Source of the DNA: an uncultured Clostridia bacterium
GTDB taxonomy: Bacteria; Bacillota; Clostridia; Oscillospirales; Ruminococcaceae
Direction: 5' to 3'
Assembly: GCA_938014855.1 (NCBI GenBank)
Contig: CALLQM010000336.1
Location: forward strand, 1 to 15,562
Length of the DNA: 15,562 bases
Shown: positions 1 through 7,444 of the stretch, piece by piece
Layout of the letters: each line of letters begins with the position of its first letter
Position numbering within the stretch: position 1 is the first letter of the stretch
Notes under the pieces: generated by a model
What the model saw: only the letters and a program-made list of their open reading frames with translations
Told to the model about the DNA's origin: nothing
Databases searched by the model: none
Made by a program: the position numbers and the translations under genes

Positions 1-51
1 TGCGGCATCCTGCTCCCAAAGAAGGCGCGCTACCAACTGCGCTACACCCCT
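1..51 (-). tRNA. tRNA-Pro(TGG), 5' half, cut by window edge
   Basis: Read on the minus strand from position 51, the sequence folds as the 5' half of a tRNA: acceptor strand AGGGGTG, TA at positions 8-9, D-stem GCGC with loop AGTTGGTA and GCGC, then anticodon arm CCTTC-TTTGGGA-GCAGG, and the start of the variable and T regions (ATGCCGCA). Anticodon TGG specifies proline. The T-arm remainder and 3' acceptor strand lie outside the window. Two oddities: the anticodon stem has a T-C mismatch (tRNA positions 30 and 40), where the closest proline tRNAs I recall have CCTGC/GCAGG, and position 1 is A rather than the usual C. It could be a working but mismatched tRNA or a decaying copy; the missing half would decide. 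Confidence 0.82.
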
Positions 52-179
52 TTGATGCACTAAGAAAATTACGCTGTACCTGCCTGTGCTGACGGAACCT
101 TACTATTTGCATTTGCGAAAACAAGTATAAGAAACTGCGCATGTCCTGCATAGGCGGCATAATAAGCAGTGCGCTCTAT

Positions 180-208
180 ATTATAGCAAAGTATGAACAA
201 TTTGTCAA
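180..208 (-). promoter_or_regulatory. Consensus sigma-A-type promoter facing the tRNA-Pro
   Basis: On the minus strand there is a perfect -35 box TTGACA (203-208), a 17-bp spacer and a perfect -10 box TATAAT (180-185), predicting a start near 173. The next supported gene downstream is the tRNA-Pro at 51, leaving a leader of about 120 nt (52-173) in which I find no convincing gene or second tRNA. The promoter lies just past the glyS terminator, so the tRNA unit is independent of glyS. Strong consensus boxes fit stable-RNA transcription. Confidence 0.8.
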
Positions 209-221
209 GCAGGTTTCTGCC

Positions 222-265
222 TAAAAAGAAAATTTCCAACGGGCATCCGCAGTCCGCGGATGCCC
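222..265 (-). terminator. Intrinsic terminator of glyS
   Basis: A perfect 10-bp GC-rich stem, GGGCATCCGC / GCGGATGCCC (241-250 with 256-265, 5-nt loop), lies 10 nt past the glyS stop. On the minus strand it is followed by a T-rich tail (TTTTCTTTTT within 222-235). It probably stops glyS transcripts before the tRNA promoter. Confidence 0.85.
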
Positions 266-275
266 GAACCATTTC

Positions 276-1673
276 TTAGAACTGAACCTTATTCTTGATA
301 TAGTCGCTGAGTGAATCGATTGCAATGCGCTCCTGCTGCATGGTATCACGGTCGCGTACGGTCACACATCCGTCGGTTTCACTATCAAAGTCATAGGTGA
401 TGCACAGCGGAGTACCGATCTCATCCTGACGGCGATAACGCTTACCGATGGAACCGGTCTCGTCGTAGTCGATCATAAAGTCGCGTGCAATCTGCGCATA
501 TACTTTCTTTGCGCTTTCCGACAGTTTCTTGGAGAGCGGCAGCACGCATGCTTTATACGGAGCGAGTGCAGGATGCAAACGCATCACAACGCGGGTATCC
601 TGCTTGCCTTTTGCGTCCGTTCCGACAACTTCTTCGTCGTAAGCATCACACAGGAATGCCAGCGCAACACGATCCGCGCCCAAAGAAGGCTCAACAACAT
701 ATGGGGTATAGTGCTCGTTGGTTTCCTGATCGAAGTATTCCAGCGCCTTTCCGGACACTTCGGAGTGACGTCCTAAATCGTAGTTGGTGCGATCCGCAAT
801 GCCCCACAATTCGCCCCAGCCAAACGGGAACAAGAATTCAATATCGGTGGTCGCTTTGGAATAGAACGACAGCTCTTCCTTGGAGTGGTCGCGCAGACGC
901 ATATGCTCTTTGACCATGCCAAGATCCAACAGCCATTTTTCACAATAGCTTCTCCAATATTCAAACCACTCCAAATCCGTATCCGGTTTGCAGAAGAATT
1001 CAAGCTCCATCTGTTCAAACTCACGGGTGCGGAATGTAAAGTTTCCGGGTGTAATTTCATTACGGAAGGATTTACCCACCTGCGCAACGCCGAACGGAAT
1101 CTTTTTGCGCGTGGTGCGCTGAACATTCATATAGTTGACAAAAATACCTTGAGCCGTTTCCGGACGCAGATAAATCTCATTCTTTGCATCTTCGGTTACG
1201 CCCTGGAATGTTTTAAACATCAGGTTGAATTTCCGGATATCGGTAAAGTTTTCACTTCCGCATGCCGGGCATTTAATATGATGCTCTTTGATGTAGCTGA
1301 CCATCTGCTCGTTGGTCCAGCCGTCGGCAGGTTCGCCGCTGACATCCTCAATCAGTTTGTCGGCGCGGTGACGGGTTTTGCAGTCTTTGCAGTCCATCAG
1401 CGGGTCAGAAAATCCGCCCACATGTCCGGAAGCAACCCAAACCTGCGGGTTCATCAGGATTGCGGAATCCAGCCCCACATTATACGGGGATTCCTGCACG
1501 AATTTTTTCCACCATGCACGTTTGACGTTATTTTTATATTCTACACCAAGCGGGCCGTAGTCCCAAGTATTGGAAAGACCACCGTAAATTTCAGATCCTG
1601 CATAAATAAATCCACGGCTTTTGCAAAGGTTTACAACCTTTTCCATTGTTTTTTCACTATGATTCAATGACAA
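276..1673 (-). CDS. glyS: Glycyl-tRNA synthetase (single-chain, alpha2 type)
   Basis: It charges tRNA-Gly with glycine in the cytosol. About 465 residues, the usual length for the bacterial single-chain class II enzyme (often also called glyQS), not the alpha2beta2 form. Visible family features: N-terminal SRGFIYAGSEIYGG and NTWDYGPLG (residues ~20-45), a Zn-type CxxC...CxxC insertion (DCKDC near 95, CPACG near 136), motif 2 region RPETAQGIF (~170) and FRNEI, TREFEQMELEFF (~217), and motif 3 GADRVALAFL (~332). The start is not ATG. A GAGAGGG ribosome site lies 5 nt before TTG at 1673, which I chose. GTG at 1679 and TTG at 1667 are alternatives, and the in-frame ATG at 1646 has no ribosome site and would cut the conserved KTMEKVV start. 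Own promoter, no T-box in the short leader. Flanked by a mutase gene upstream and a terminator downstream. Confidence 0.97.
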   Translation of the reverse strand: MSLNHSEKTMEKVVNLCKSRGFIYAGSEIYGGLSNTWDYGPLGVEYKNNVKRAWWKKFVQESPYNVGLDSAILMNPQVWVASGHVGGFSDPLMDCKDCKTRHRADKLIEDVSGEPADGWTNEQMVSYIKEHHIKCPACGSENFTDIRKFNLMFKTFQGVTEDAKNEIYLRPETAQGIFVNYMNVQRTTRKKIPFGVAQVGKSFRNEITPGNFTFRTREFEQMELEFFCKPDTDLEWFEYWRSYCEKWLLDLGMVKEHMRLRDHSKEELSFYSKATTDIEFLFPFGWGELWGIADRTNYDLGRHSEVSGKALEYFDQETNEHYTPYVVEPSLGADRVALAFLCDAYDEEVVGTDAKGKQDTRVVMRLHPALAPYKACVLPLSKKLSESAKKVYAQIARDFMIDYDETGSIGKRYRRQDEIGTPLCITYDFDSETDGCVTVRDRDTMQQERIAIDSLSDYIKNKVQF

Positions 1674-1706
1674 TAGCACCCTCTCGTTTTAGTTTCCTAA
1701 ACACCT

Positions 1707-1735
1707 ATTATAAAGGCATAAATCAGCGGGGTCAA
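1707..1735 (-). promoter_or_regulatory. glyS promoter
   Basis: Minus-strand boxes TTGACC (1730-1735) and TATAAT (1707-1712) are separated by 17 bp and sit in the 77-bp gap between the mutase stop and the glyS start. The predicted start is near 1700, giving a leader of only ~30 nt. That is too short for a T-box, so glyS appears not to use tRNA-sensing attenuation here. I see no convincing terminator for the upstream gene; only a weak CGGGG...CCCCG pairing with a long loop. Confidence 0.75.
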
Positions 1736-1750
1736 GCCTTTTCACGCTTT

Positions 1751-3280
1751 TTATCCCCGATCGAGTATGCTGGTATCCAGCTGATCAAATCCTTTGAGCA
1801 GTTCTTTTACAATTGCAATTAGTTTATCACAGTCTCCCGGGCGGTTGCCCTCCACATTGAGCGGCATCAGCGGGTCATGCAGAGAGAGACGCAGAAGCAT
1901 CCAGCCCTGCACTTCTTCGCCGCCAAACGAAAGCCGAACGCCCTCAAAAGAATTCGGTGCAACGGCATAGCCCGCCGCTTTCGCACGCTCTTCAAACTGT
2001 TTGAGCACATCCTGACCGTACGATTTAAACTCTTCCGTCAGCAGATTCATGCGGTATTCCCGGCACTCGAACTGCTCGGGCAGATCGGCAATCAGCGCAT
2101 CCAGTGTTGTGCCCTCTTTTTTTGCCTTAGCCGCCGCGGTCAGCAGTTTGACCGCCATATATGCGCCATCATCAAGGAAATAGTTTTCCGAAAGCGCACC
2201 GTGGCCGGATGTTTCAATCGCAAGCGGCGAAATGATGCCCTCTGCATTGAGTCTTTTGGACTCGTTGATAACGTTTTTATAGCCGCGTTTGAAACGATGA
2301 TGCTTCATTTTCAGCGTATTTTCTAAAAAGTCAGTCAGCTTGTCCGATGTAACCGAATCGGTCACAATCGTTCCGCCCGGATATTCCGGCGCAAGAATCG
2401 CCGCCATCATCGCGATAATCGCATCGCGGTTGACCTCGGTTCCATCCTGCAGAACAGCCGACATACGGTCAACATCGGTATCAAATATGATGCCCAAATC
2501 CGCATGGTTATCAACCGTAGCTTTGCGAATGGATTCCATAGCCGCTTTATTTTCGGGATTGGGAATATGATTGGGGAACATGCCATCCGGTTCGAGGAAC
2601 TGACTGCCCGTAATGTCCGCACCAAGTGGTTTGAGCACCTGTTCGGCAAAAAATCCGCCTGCTCCGTTGCCCGCATCCACCACAACACGCAGTCCTGTCA
2701 GCGGCTGAACGTAATTTGCTTTGTCCGTAACGCCCATACGGATCTTGCCGCATAAGTTTTCCGCATAGAGCGAAAGCAGATCGAACGTTTCGACTTCGGA
2801 AACATCCGCGGTTTGGACTTTAAGCCTGGATGCATGAATGAGCAGATCGGTAATGTCTTCATGTTCCAGTCCGCCGTGCACGTCAAAGAATTTTAAGCCA
2901 TTGCGGTTATAGGGTAGATGGCTCGCCGTAATCATAATAGAGCCGTCATAATCGGTTTCCGGATAAACCACAGACATAAACATGGATGGCGTGGAGGCAA
3001 GTCCACAATCCACTGCCTTGACTCCGCATGCCGTCAACCCCTGTAAAACAGAAATTTTCAGCGCAGGGGCTGAAATTCGAGAATCGTGCCCGACACCGAT
3101 TTTTAATTCGGACACCTTTTTATTTGTCCTTTGAGCCAGCCACTTTGCAAATGCCATAGAAATCAAGTTTGCGGCTTCTCCTGTCAGATTGACAGGTTCG
3201 CCCTTGACCCCTTCCACAGCTACGCCTCGCACATCGCTTCCATTTTGCAGCTTCATAAGTTGTTCTTTTTGAATAGCCAT
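1751..3280 (-). CDS. Alpha-D-phosphohexomutase (phosphomannomutase/phosphoglucomutase family)
   Basis: A cytosolic four-domain phosphosugar mutase of 509 residues that interconverts hexose 6- and 1-phosphates through a phosphoserine. Visible: catalytic loop ITASHLPYNRNGLKFF with the serine at ~120, metal loop DTDVDR (~267-272) in which three aspartates hold Mg2+, sugar-binding loop ETSGHGALSENYFLDDGAY (~356), and a C-terminal phosphate loop region RLSLHDPLMPLNVEG (~464-478). That last loop differs from the RPSGTEP form of classical PMM/PGM and resembles a plant-like/firmicute subgroup, so the substrate (glucose or mannose phosphate) cannot be fixed from sequence. The start MAIQKEQL has an AGAGGGA ribosome site ~7 nt upstream. 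It has its own promoter and follows the ara terminator, so it is probably not part of arabinose catabolism. Confidence 0.93.
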   Translation of the reverse strand: MAIQKEQLMKLQNGSDVRGVAVEGVKGEPVNLTGEAANLISMAFAKWLAQRTNKKVSELKIGVGHDSRISAPALKISVLQGLTACGVKAVDCGLASTPSMFMSVVYPETDYDGSIMITASHLPYNRNGLKFFDVHGGLEHEDITDLLIHASRLKVQTADVSEVETFDLLSLYAENLCGKIRMGVTDKANYVQPLTGLRVVVDAGNGAGGFFAEQVLKPLGADITGSQFLEPDGMFPNHIPNPENKAAMESIRKATVDNHADLGIIFDTDVDRMSAVLQDGTEVNRDAIIAMMAAILAPEYPGGTIVTDSVTSDKLTDFLENTLKMKHHRFKRGYKNVINESKRLNAEGIISPLAIETSGHGALSENYFLDDGAYMAVKLLTAAAKAKKEGTTLDALIADLPEQFECREYRMNLLTEEFKSYGQDVLKQFEERAKAAGYAVAPNSFEGVRLSFGGEEVQGWMLLRLSLHDPLMPLNVEGNRPGDCDKLIAIVKELLKGFDQLDTSILDRG

Positions 3281-3385
3281 TCACATTCCCTCTCTTTAAT
3301 GATATTTTGAATACAAGCCGTTCACTTGATGAATTGATTGTTAAATATTAATAAATCCAATGAGTTGAATAAGCACTCAGCTTCT

Positions 3386-3394
3386 ATTATAGCA
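3386..3394 (-). promoter_or_regulatory. Extended -10 promoter for the phosphohexomutase gene
   Basis: On the minus strand TGC-TATAAT (3386-3394) forms an extended -10 element; no good -35 lies at 17 bp. The start would be near 3379, giving a ~100-nt AT-rich leader to the ATG at 3280. No riboswitch fold was recognised in it. Confidence 0.55.
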
Positions 3395-3452
3395 TATTCC
3401 CTGTGGAAAAGTGTAGCAGGTGAAAGTATCGCAGAAATTTTTCCCATACCGC

Positions 3453-3483
3453 AAAAAGTCCCGCGGAATATTCCGCGGGACTT
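3453..3483 (-). terminator. Terminator of the araBAD operon
   Basis: A 28-bp perfect palindrome (3456-3483; arm AAGTCCCGCGGAAT and its complement) begins 8 nt past the araD stop. In the transcript it forms an 11-12 bp stem with a small AU loop, followed on the minus strand by TTTTT. It closes the ara operon ahead of the phosphohexomutase promoter. The fold is symmetric, but only the minus-strand side has the expected operon end. Confidence 0.88.
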
Positions 3484-3491
3484 CTCCTTTT

Positions 3492-4187
3492 TTACCGTTG
3501 TCCGTAATAAGCATTTACACCGTGCTTACGCAAATAATGCTTATCCAGCAGCTCCTGCTGCATCGGCTCAATCGTACAGCCCGAAAGCGCTAAGTTGTGC
3601 CACGCCATCATTGCACATTCCTCCAAAACCACAGCGTTATGCACCGCATTGGAGGGGTCGGTTCCCCATGCAAACGGTCCATGGCTGTGTACGAGCACCG
3701 CGGGAATCTCCAACGGTTTCAAATGTGCAAACCGCTCAATGATGACACTGCCGGTTTCTTTTTCGTATTCTCCGCGGATTTCCTCCGTCGTCATACGGCG
3801 GGTGCAGGGTATTTCGCCATAGAAATAGTCCGCATGTGTCGTACCAAGTGCAGGGACGCCTCTGCCCGACTGTGCAAAAATGGTTGCCCAGCGGCTGTGG
3901 GTATGCACAACCCCGCCGATTTCCGGAAACGCCTTATACAGTTCCACATGAGTGGGTGTATCGGAAGAAGGGTTCAATCTGCCTTCCACACTTTTTCCGG
4001 TTTTTAAATCGACAACTACCATATCTTCCGGCTGCATTTCGTCATATTCCACGCCGGACGGCTTGATTACAATGAGTCCGCTTTCGCGGTCTACTCCCGA
4101 GACATTGCCCCATGTGAATGTAACCAGTCCATGTTTGGGCAGCTGCAAATTTGCGTTCCATACTTCCTGTTTGAGTTGTTCCAGCAT
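3492..4187 (-). CDS. araD: L-ribulose-5-phosphate 4-epimerase
   Basis: It converts L-ribulose 5-phosphate to D-xylulose 5-phosphate, the last step of arabinose entry into the pentose phosphate pathway. 231 residues, the family length. Class II aldolase fold features: substrate loop TWGNVSG (~25-31), KPSGVEYDEM (~42-51), SSDTPTH with D76, zinc histidines in GGVVHTHSRWA (H95, H97) and VHSHGPFAWG (H169), and a C-terminal AYYGQ that carries the catalytic tyrosine in homologues. The ribosome site AGGAGG overlaps the araA stop codon (TAGGAGGACGCGCATG), and only 10 nt separate the genes, so translation is probably coupled. Last gene of the araBAD operon. A ribulose versus other aldose phosphate specificity is settled by the neighbours. 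Confidence 0.96.
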   Translation of the reverse strand: MLEQLKQEVWNANLQLPKHGLVTFTWGNVSGVDRESGLIVIKPSGVEYDEMQPEDMVVVDLKTGKSVEGRLNPSSDTPTHVELYKAFPEIGGVVHTHSRWATIFAQSGRGVPALGTTHADYFYGEIPCTRRMTTEEIRGEYEKETGSVIIERFAHLKPLEIPAVLVHSHGPFAWGTDPSNAVHNAVVLEECAMMAWHNLALSGCTIEPMQQELLDKHYLRKHGVNAYYGQR

Positions 4188-4197
4188 GCGCGTCCTC

Positions 4198-5676
4198 CTA
4201 GTTCAGCTTCCAGGCCAAATCCGCCAAGAATAGCTGCTGTTTCAGTTCGGAAATAGTGGTATCCTTTGTGATATGTACAAATTCAATGCCCATCATGTCC
4301 GCCCAGTCTTCCATTTGTTCCGCGGTCACCGCATAGCTGAGCACCGTATGGTGTGCGCCGCCCGCTAAAATCCAAGCCTCCGCGCCGGTACGCAGATCGG
4401 GCATTGCACGCCACATCACGCGTGCAACCGGAAGATTCGGCATATCATAAATCGGTTTGACCGCCTCAATGTCCTGCACGATCAGCCGCAGACGTCCGCC
4501 CATATCCACGAGCGAAACCACAATCGCTTTGCCCTCATGCCCTTCAAACACCAGGCGCGCCGGGTCATCTTTTCCGCCAATGCCAAGCGGATGCACTTCA
4601 ATTTTTGGCTTATCTGCCGCAACGGATGGGCAGACCTCCAGCATATGTGCGCCAAGCGACAGTTCTTTGCCGCGTGTCAGGTCATAGGTGTAGTCTTCCA
4701 TGAATGCAGTGCCGCCCGGCACCCCCTCCGACATCTGCTTTAAGAGATGCGTCAAAGCGGAAACTTTCCAGTCGCCTTCCCCGCCGTAGCCGTATCCCTG
4801 TTCCATCAGCCGCTGGGATGCGAGTCCCGGAAGCTGTTTCATGCCGTAAAGATCTTCAAACGTGTTCGTATAAGCCTTACAGCCCTCGCGGTCAAGAATT
4901 GCTTTCATCGCAATTTCCTCACGCGCCTGATAGCGCACCGATTCGAGGTTCTCGGTATTCATAACATACTTTTCCTGATATTCCGCCATCAGTGCATCGA
5001 CCTGCTCGTCGGTAACAGCATTGATTTCCTGCACCAAATCGCCGACCGCCCAAGTGTTGACCTGCCAGCCAAGTTTGCGCTGGACTTCCACTTTGTCGCC
5101 CTCGGTGACTGCCACATTGCGCATATTGTCGCCAAAACGCATAACCTTGAGGTTTTTGCTTACGGCAACACCGACTGCCGAACGCATCCAGCCGCCCAGT
5201 TTCTGTTGGACATCCTCGTCCTCCCAATAGCCGACCACGATTTTTCGCGCCATGCGCATGCGTGCGCCGATAAATCCGTGCTCGCGGTCACCATGAGCCG
5301 ACTGGTTGAGGTTCATGAAATCCATATCGATTTCTTCATTTGGAATACAGCGGTTAAACTGGGTGTGCAGATGGCAGTACGGCTTTTGCAAAAGATCCAA
5401 GCCGTTAATCCACATTTTTGACGGCGAAAACGTGTGCATCCAAGTGATGATGCCCGCACAAGTATCGCTGTAATTTGCTTCTTTTATGACCTTTGTAATC
5501 TCGTCCGGACTTTTTAAGGTCGCTTTATAAACCACTTTGCAGGGGATTTCCTGTGAATCATTCAGACCTTTTGCAATGATTTCCGCGTGTTTCGCTACCT
5601 GATCTAAAACCTCGGGACCATATAAAAATTGGGAACCAACAAGAAACCAAAATTCATATTGTTTTAAATTCGACAT
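4198..5676 (-). CDS. araA: L-arabinose isomerase
   Basis: It converts L-arabinose to L-ribulose in the cytosol, with Mn2+ at the active site. 492 residues, typical of the family. The N-terminal FWFLVGSQFLYGPEVL and TWMHTFSPSKMWI (~79-90) are diagnostic. The metal and catalytic residues can be placed: glutamates in YGYGGEGDWK (~E300) and MEDYTYDL (~E327), and histidines in GAHMLEVCPS (~H344) and GGAHHTVLSYA (~H443). The ribosome site GGAGGG overlaps the araB stop region (TGATGGAGGG), with 13 nt between araB and araA. Second gene of the operon, expressed from the araB promoter under AraR. Confidence 0.98.
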   Translation of the reverse strand: MSNLKQYEFWFLVGSQFLYGPEVLDQVAKHAEIIAKGLNDSQEIPCKVVYKATLKSPDEITKVIKEANYSDTCAGIITWMHTFSPSKMWINGLDLLQKPYCHLHTQFNRCIPNEEIDMDFMNLNQSAHGDREHGFIGARMRMARKIVVGYWEDEDVQQKLGGWMRSAVGVAVSKNLKVMRFGDNMRNVAVTEGDKVEVQRKLGWQVNTWAVGDLVQEINAVTDEQVDALMAEYQEKYVMNTENLESVRYQAREEIAMKAILDREGCKAYTNTFEDLYGMKQLPGLASQRLMEQGYGYGGEGDWKVSALTHLLKQMSEGVPGGTAFMEDYTYDLTRGKELSLGAHMLEVCPSVAADKPKIEVHPLGIGGKDDPARLVFEGHEGKAIVVSLVDMGGRLRLIVQDIEAVKPIYDMPNLPVARVMWRAMPDLRTGAEAWILAGGAHHTVLSYAVTAEQMEDWADMMGIEFVHITKDTTISELKQQLFLADLAWKLN

Positions 5677-5689
5677 TGCTTTCCCTCCA

Positions 5690-7360
5690 TCAATCTTTTC
5701 TTGCAGATTTTTTCAGTTCTTTAAGCCGTTTCATAACGTTATTTTCTCCACGTCCGAAGTAATCGTGCAGAGTGCTGTATTCCTGATACAGTTTATTATA
5801 AGCAGTAACATTTTCCGGAATCGGGACATAGGTTTGGTCACGCAGTTTCCCCATTGCGCGTGCGGCAGAGAAGATATCGGCATAGCCGCCTTTTTCCTCG
5901 CCTGCGGCTACTGCGGCAAAAATCGAACTGCCCAGCGCAGGGCCCTGTTTTGAACCTGCAATCCGAATCGGCAGATTGATAATATCCGCATAAATCTGCA
6001 TGGTCATCGGGTCTTTTTGAGAAATGCCGCCCGAGGCATAGAATTCATTCACCGGAACCCCATTTTCCCGGAACGTTTCAATGATTTTGCGGGTGCCAAA
6101 CGCGGTCGCTTCAATCAGCGCGCGATAGATTTCTTCCGGTTTTGTCTGCAAAGTCATTCCAAGCATCATACCGGTCAAATCCACATCCACCAGCACCGAC
6201 CGGTTTCCGTTCCACCAGTCTAATGCAAGCAGTCCGCTTTCGCCCACGGCAAGTTTCTCTGCTTTTTCCCGCAGATAGACATGGATGTTTTTGCCCTGCT
6301 GTTTCGCTTCTTCATAGTAAGATGCAGGCAGGCAGTTGTCGATAAACCACGCAAAATGGTCACCTACACAGGACTGCCCTGCCTCGTAGCCGTAAAATCC
6401 CGGATAGACGCCGCCTTCCACGACACCGCACATGCCGGGTACGTTCTGTTCCCTGTCACCAAGCAGAATATGGCAGGTGGACGTTCCCATGATGGCAAGC
6501 ATTGCGCCGGGATGTTCGATTTTAACCGCAGGAACCGTCACATGCGCATCCACATTTGCGGCGGCAACTGCCGTGCCTTCCATAAGCCCTGTTATTTCTG
6601 CCATCTGAGCGGTAAGACCGCCTACACGCGAACCAAGCTCCGCCAGCGGATAGTTGAGCTTTTTCTCAACATAGGTTTCCAAACGCGGATCAAGCGCTTT
6701 ATAAAATTCCTTGGACGGATATCCGTCCTGTTTATGCCAAATGCCCTTATAACCGGCCGTACAGGTGTTGCGGGAAAGCGTTCCGCACAAAGCAAAAACA
6801 ATCCAATCCGCCGCTTCAATAAAGAAATCGGCCGCTTCATAGACATGCGGCGCTTCATCCAAGACCTGCCACACTTTTGGAACCTGCCATTCGGAAGAAA
6901 TCTTTCCGCCATAGCGTGCAAGCCATTTTTCGCCGCGTGCTTGTGCAGTCTCATTGAGCTTATTTGCCTTGTCCTGTGCGGCATGATGTTTCCAAAGTTT
7001 CACCCATGCGTTTGGCTCGGACTCAAACTCCTTTAAGAAACAAAGCGGCGTCCCGTCTGCTTTAATTGGCAGAAACGTACAAGCCGTGAAATCAATCCCG
7101 ACTCCGATGACATCCGACGCCTTTACCCCGCTCTTTTTGAGTACATCCGGAATGGTATGAGAAAACACATCCAAATAGTCCTGTGGATGCTGAAGCGCCC
7201 AATCCACCCCAAGTTTTGTTCCGTCCGGAAGTTCGCGGTCCATTACCGCATGGGGATAATCAAAGACACTGTCCGCCAGTTCCTCACCTGTTTTTACATT
7301 TACTAGAACTGCGCGTCCCGACAGTGAACCAAAGTCAACACCTATTGTATATGCCGGCAT
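5690..7360 (-). CDS. araB: L-ribulokinase
   Basis: It phosphorylates L-ribulose to L-ribulose 5-phosphate with ATP. FGGY-family kinase of 556 residues. The N-terminal phosphate motif IGVDFGSLSGRAVL (~6-19), the ribulokinase-type FDYPH (~33-37), GVDFTACTFLP, YGYEAGQSCVGDHFAWF, and the C-terminal ATP-site motif ASGGISQKDPMTMQIYADI followed by GPALGSSIFAA are visible. The reading frame is open for 25 more codons upstream, but the start is ATG at 7360 (MPAYTIG): an AAGGAGG ribosome site sits just before it, and the extra codons would run through the promoter and operator. First gene of araBAD, 84 nt downstream of the araR stop. Ends at TGA inside the araA ribosome-site region. Confidence 0.97.
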   Translation of the reverse strand: MPAYTIGVDFGSLSGRAVLVNVKTGEELADSVFDYPHAVMDRELPDGTKLGVDWALQHPQDYLDVFSHTIPDVLKKSGVKASDVIGVGIDFTACTFLPIKADGTPLCFLKEFESEPNAWVKLWKHHAAQDKANKLNETAQARGEKWLARYGGKISSEWQVPKVWQVLDEAPHVYEAADFFIEAADWIVFALCGTLSRNTCTAGYKGIWHKQDGYPSKEFYKALDPRLETYVEKKLNYPLAELGSRVGGLTAQMAEITGLMEGTAVAAANVDAHVTVPAVKIEHPGAMLAIMGTSTCHILLGDREQNVPGMCGVVEGGVYPGFYGYEAGQSCVGDHFAWFIDNCLPASYYEEAKQQGKNIHVYLREKAEKLAVGESGLLALDWWNGNRSVLVDVDLTGMMLGMTLQTKPEEIYRALIEATAFGTRKIIETFRENGVPVNEFYASGGISQKDPMTMQIYADIINLPIRIAGSKQGPALGSSIFAAVAAGEEKGGYADIFSAARAMGKLRDQTYVPIPENVTAYNKLYQEYSTLHDYFGRGENNVMKRLKELKKSARKD

Positions 7361-7394
7361 GTTGTATTCCTCCTTGTCTTGCTGCCATTTATAA

Positions 7395-7408
7395 GTTGTA
7401 TGTACAAC
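7395..7408. promoter_or_regulatory. Probable AraR operator at araB
   Basis: GTTGTATGTACAAC is a dyad with perfect 6-bp arms (GTTGTA/TACAAC) and a 2-bp centre. It resembles the TTGTACGTACAA core of characterised Bacillus AraR operators. It overlaps the proposed -10 box and lies 35 bp before the araB ATG, where bound repressor would block initiation. Binding by the adjacent araR product is inference. Confidence 0.75.
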
Positions 7409-7435
7409 ATTACATAAAAAAGAACCATTTTTCAA
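7407..7435 (-). promoter_or_regulatory. Probable araBAD promoter
   Basis: Minus-strand TTGAAA (7430-7435), 17-bp spacer, TAATGT (7407-7412). The -10 box is a poor match, consistent with a regulated promoter, and it overlaps the AraR-like dyad. The boxes lie entirely between the araR stop and araB. No terminator is seen after araR, so some read-through into araB is possible. Confidence 0.5.
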
Positions 7436-7444
7436 GAAAAACTG

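Noticed and set aside
69..272. Minus-strand 67-codon frame after glyS
   Set aside because: It begins inside the glyS terminator and runs through the promoter and leader of the tRNA; no ribosome site or recognisable protein features.
885..1670. Long plus-strand open frame (261 codons) opposite glyS
   Set aside because: It is antisense to the conserved glyS frame, with no ribosome site or family resemblance; a codon-bias shadow.
4747..5421. Plus-strand frame of 224 codons opposite araA
   Set aside because: Antisense shadow of a strongly conserved isomerase gene; composition unlike a real protein.
7361..7435. N-terminal extension of ribulokinase by 25 codons
   Set aside because: It would encode the promoter and operator region; ATG at 7360 has the AAGGAGG site and begins the conserved kinase motif.
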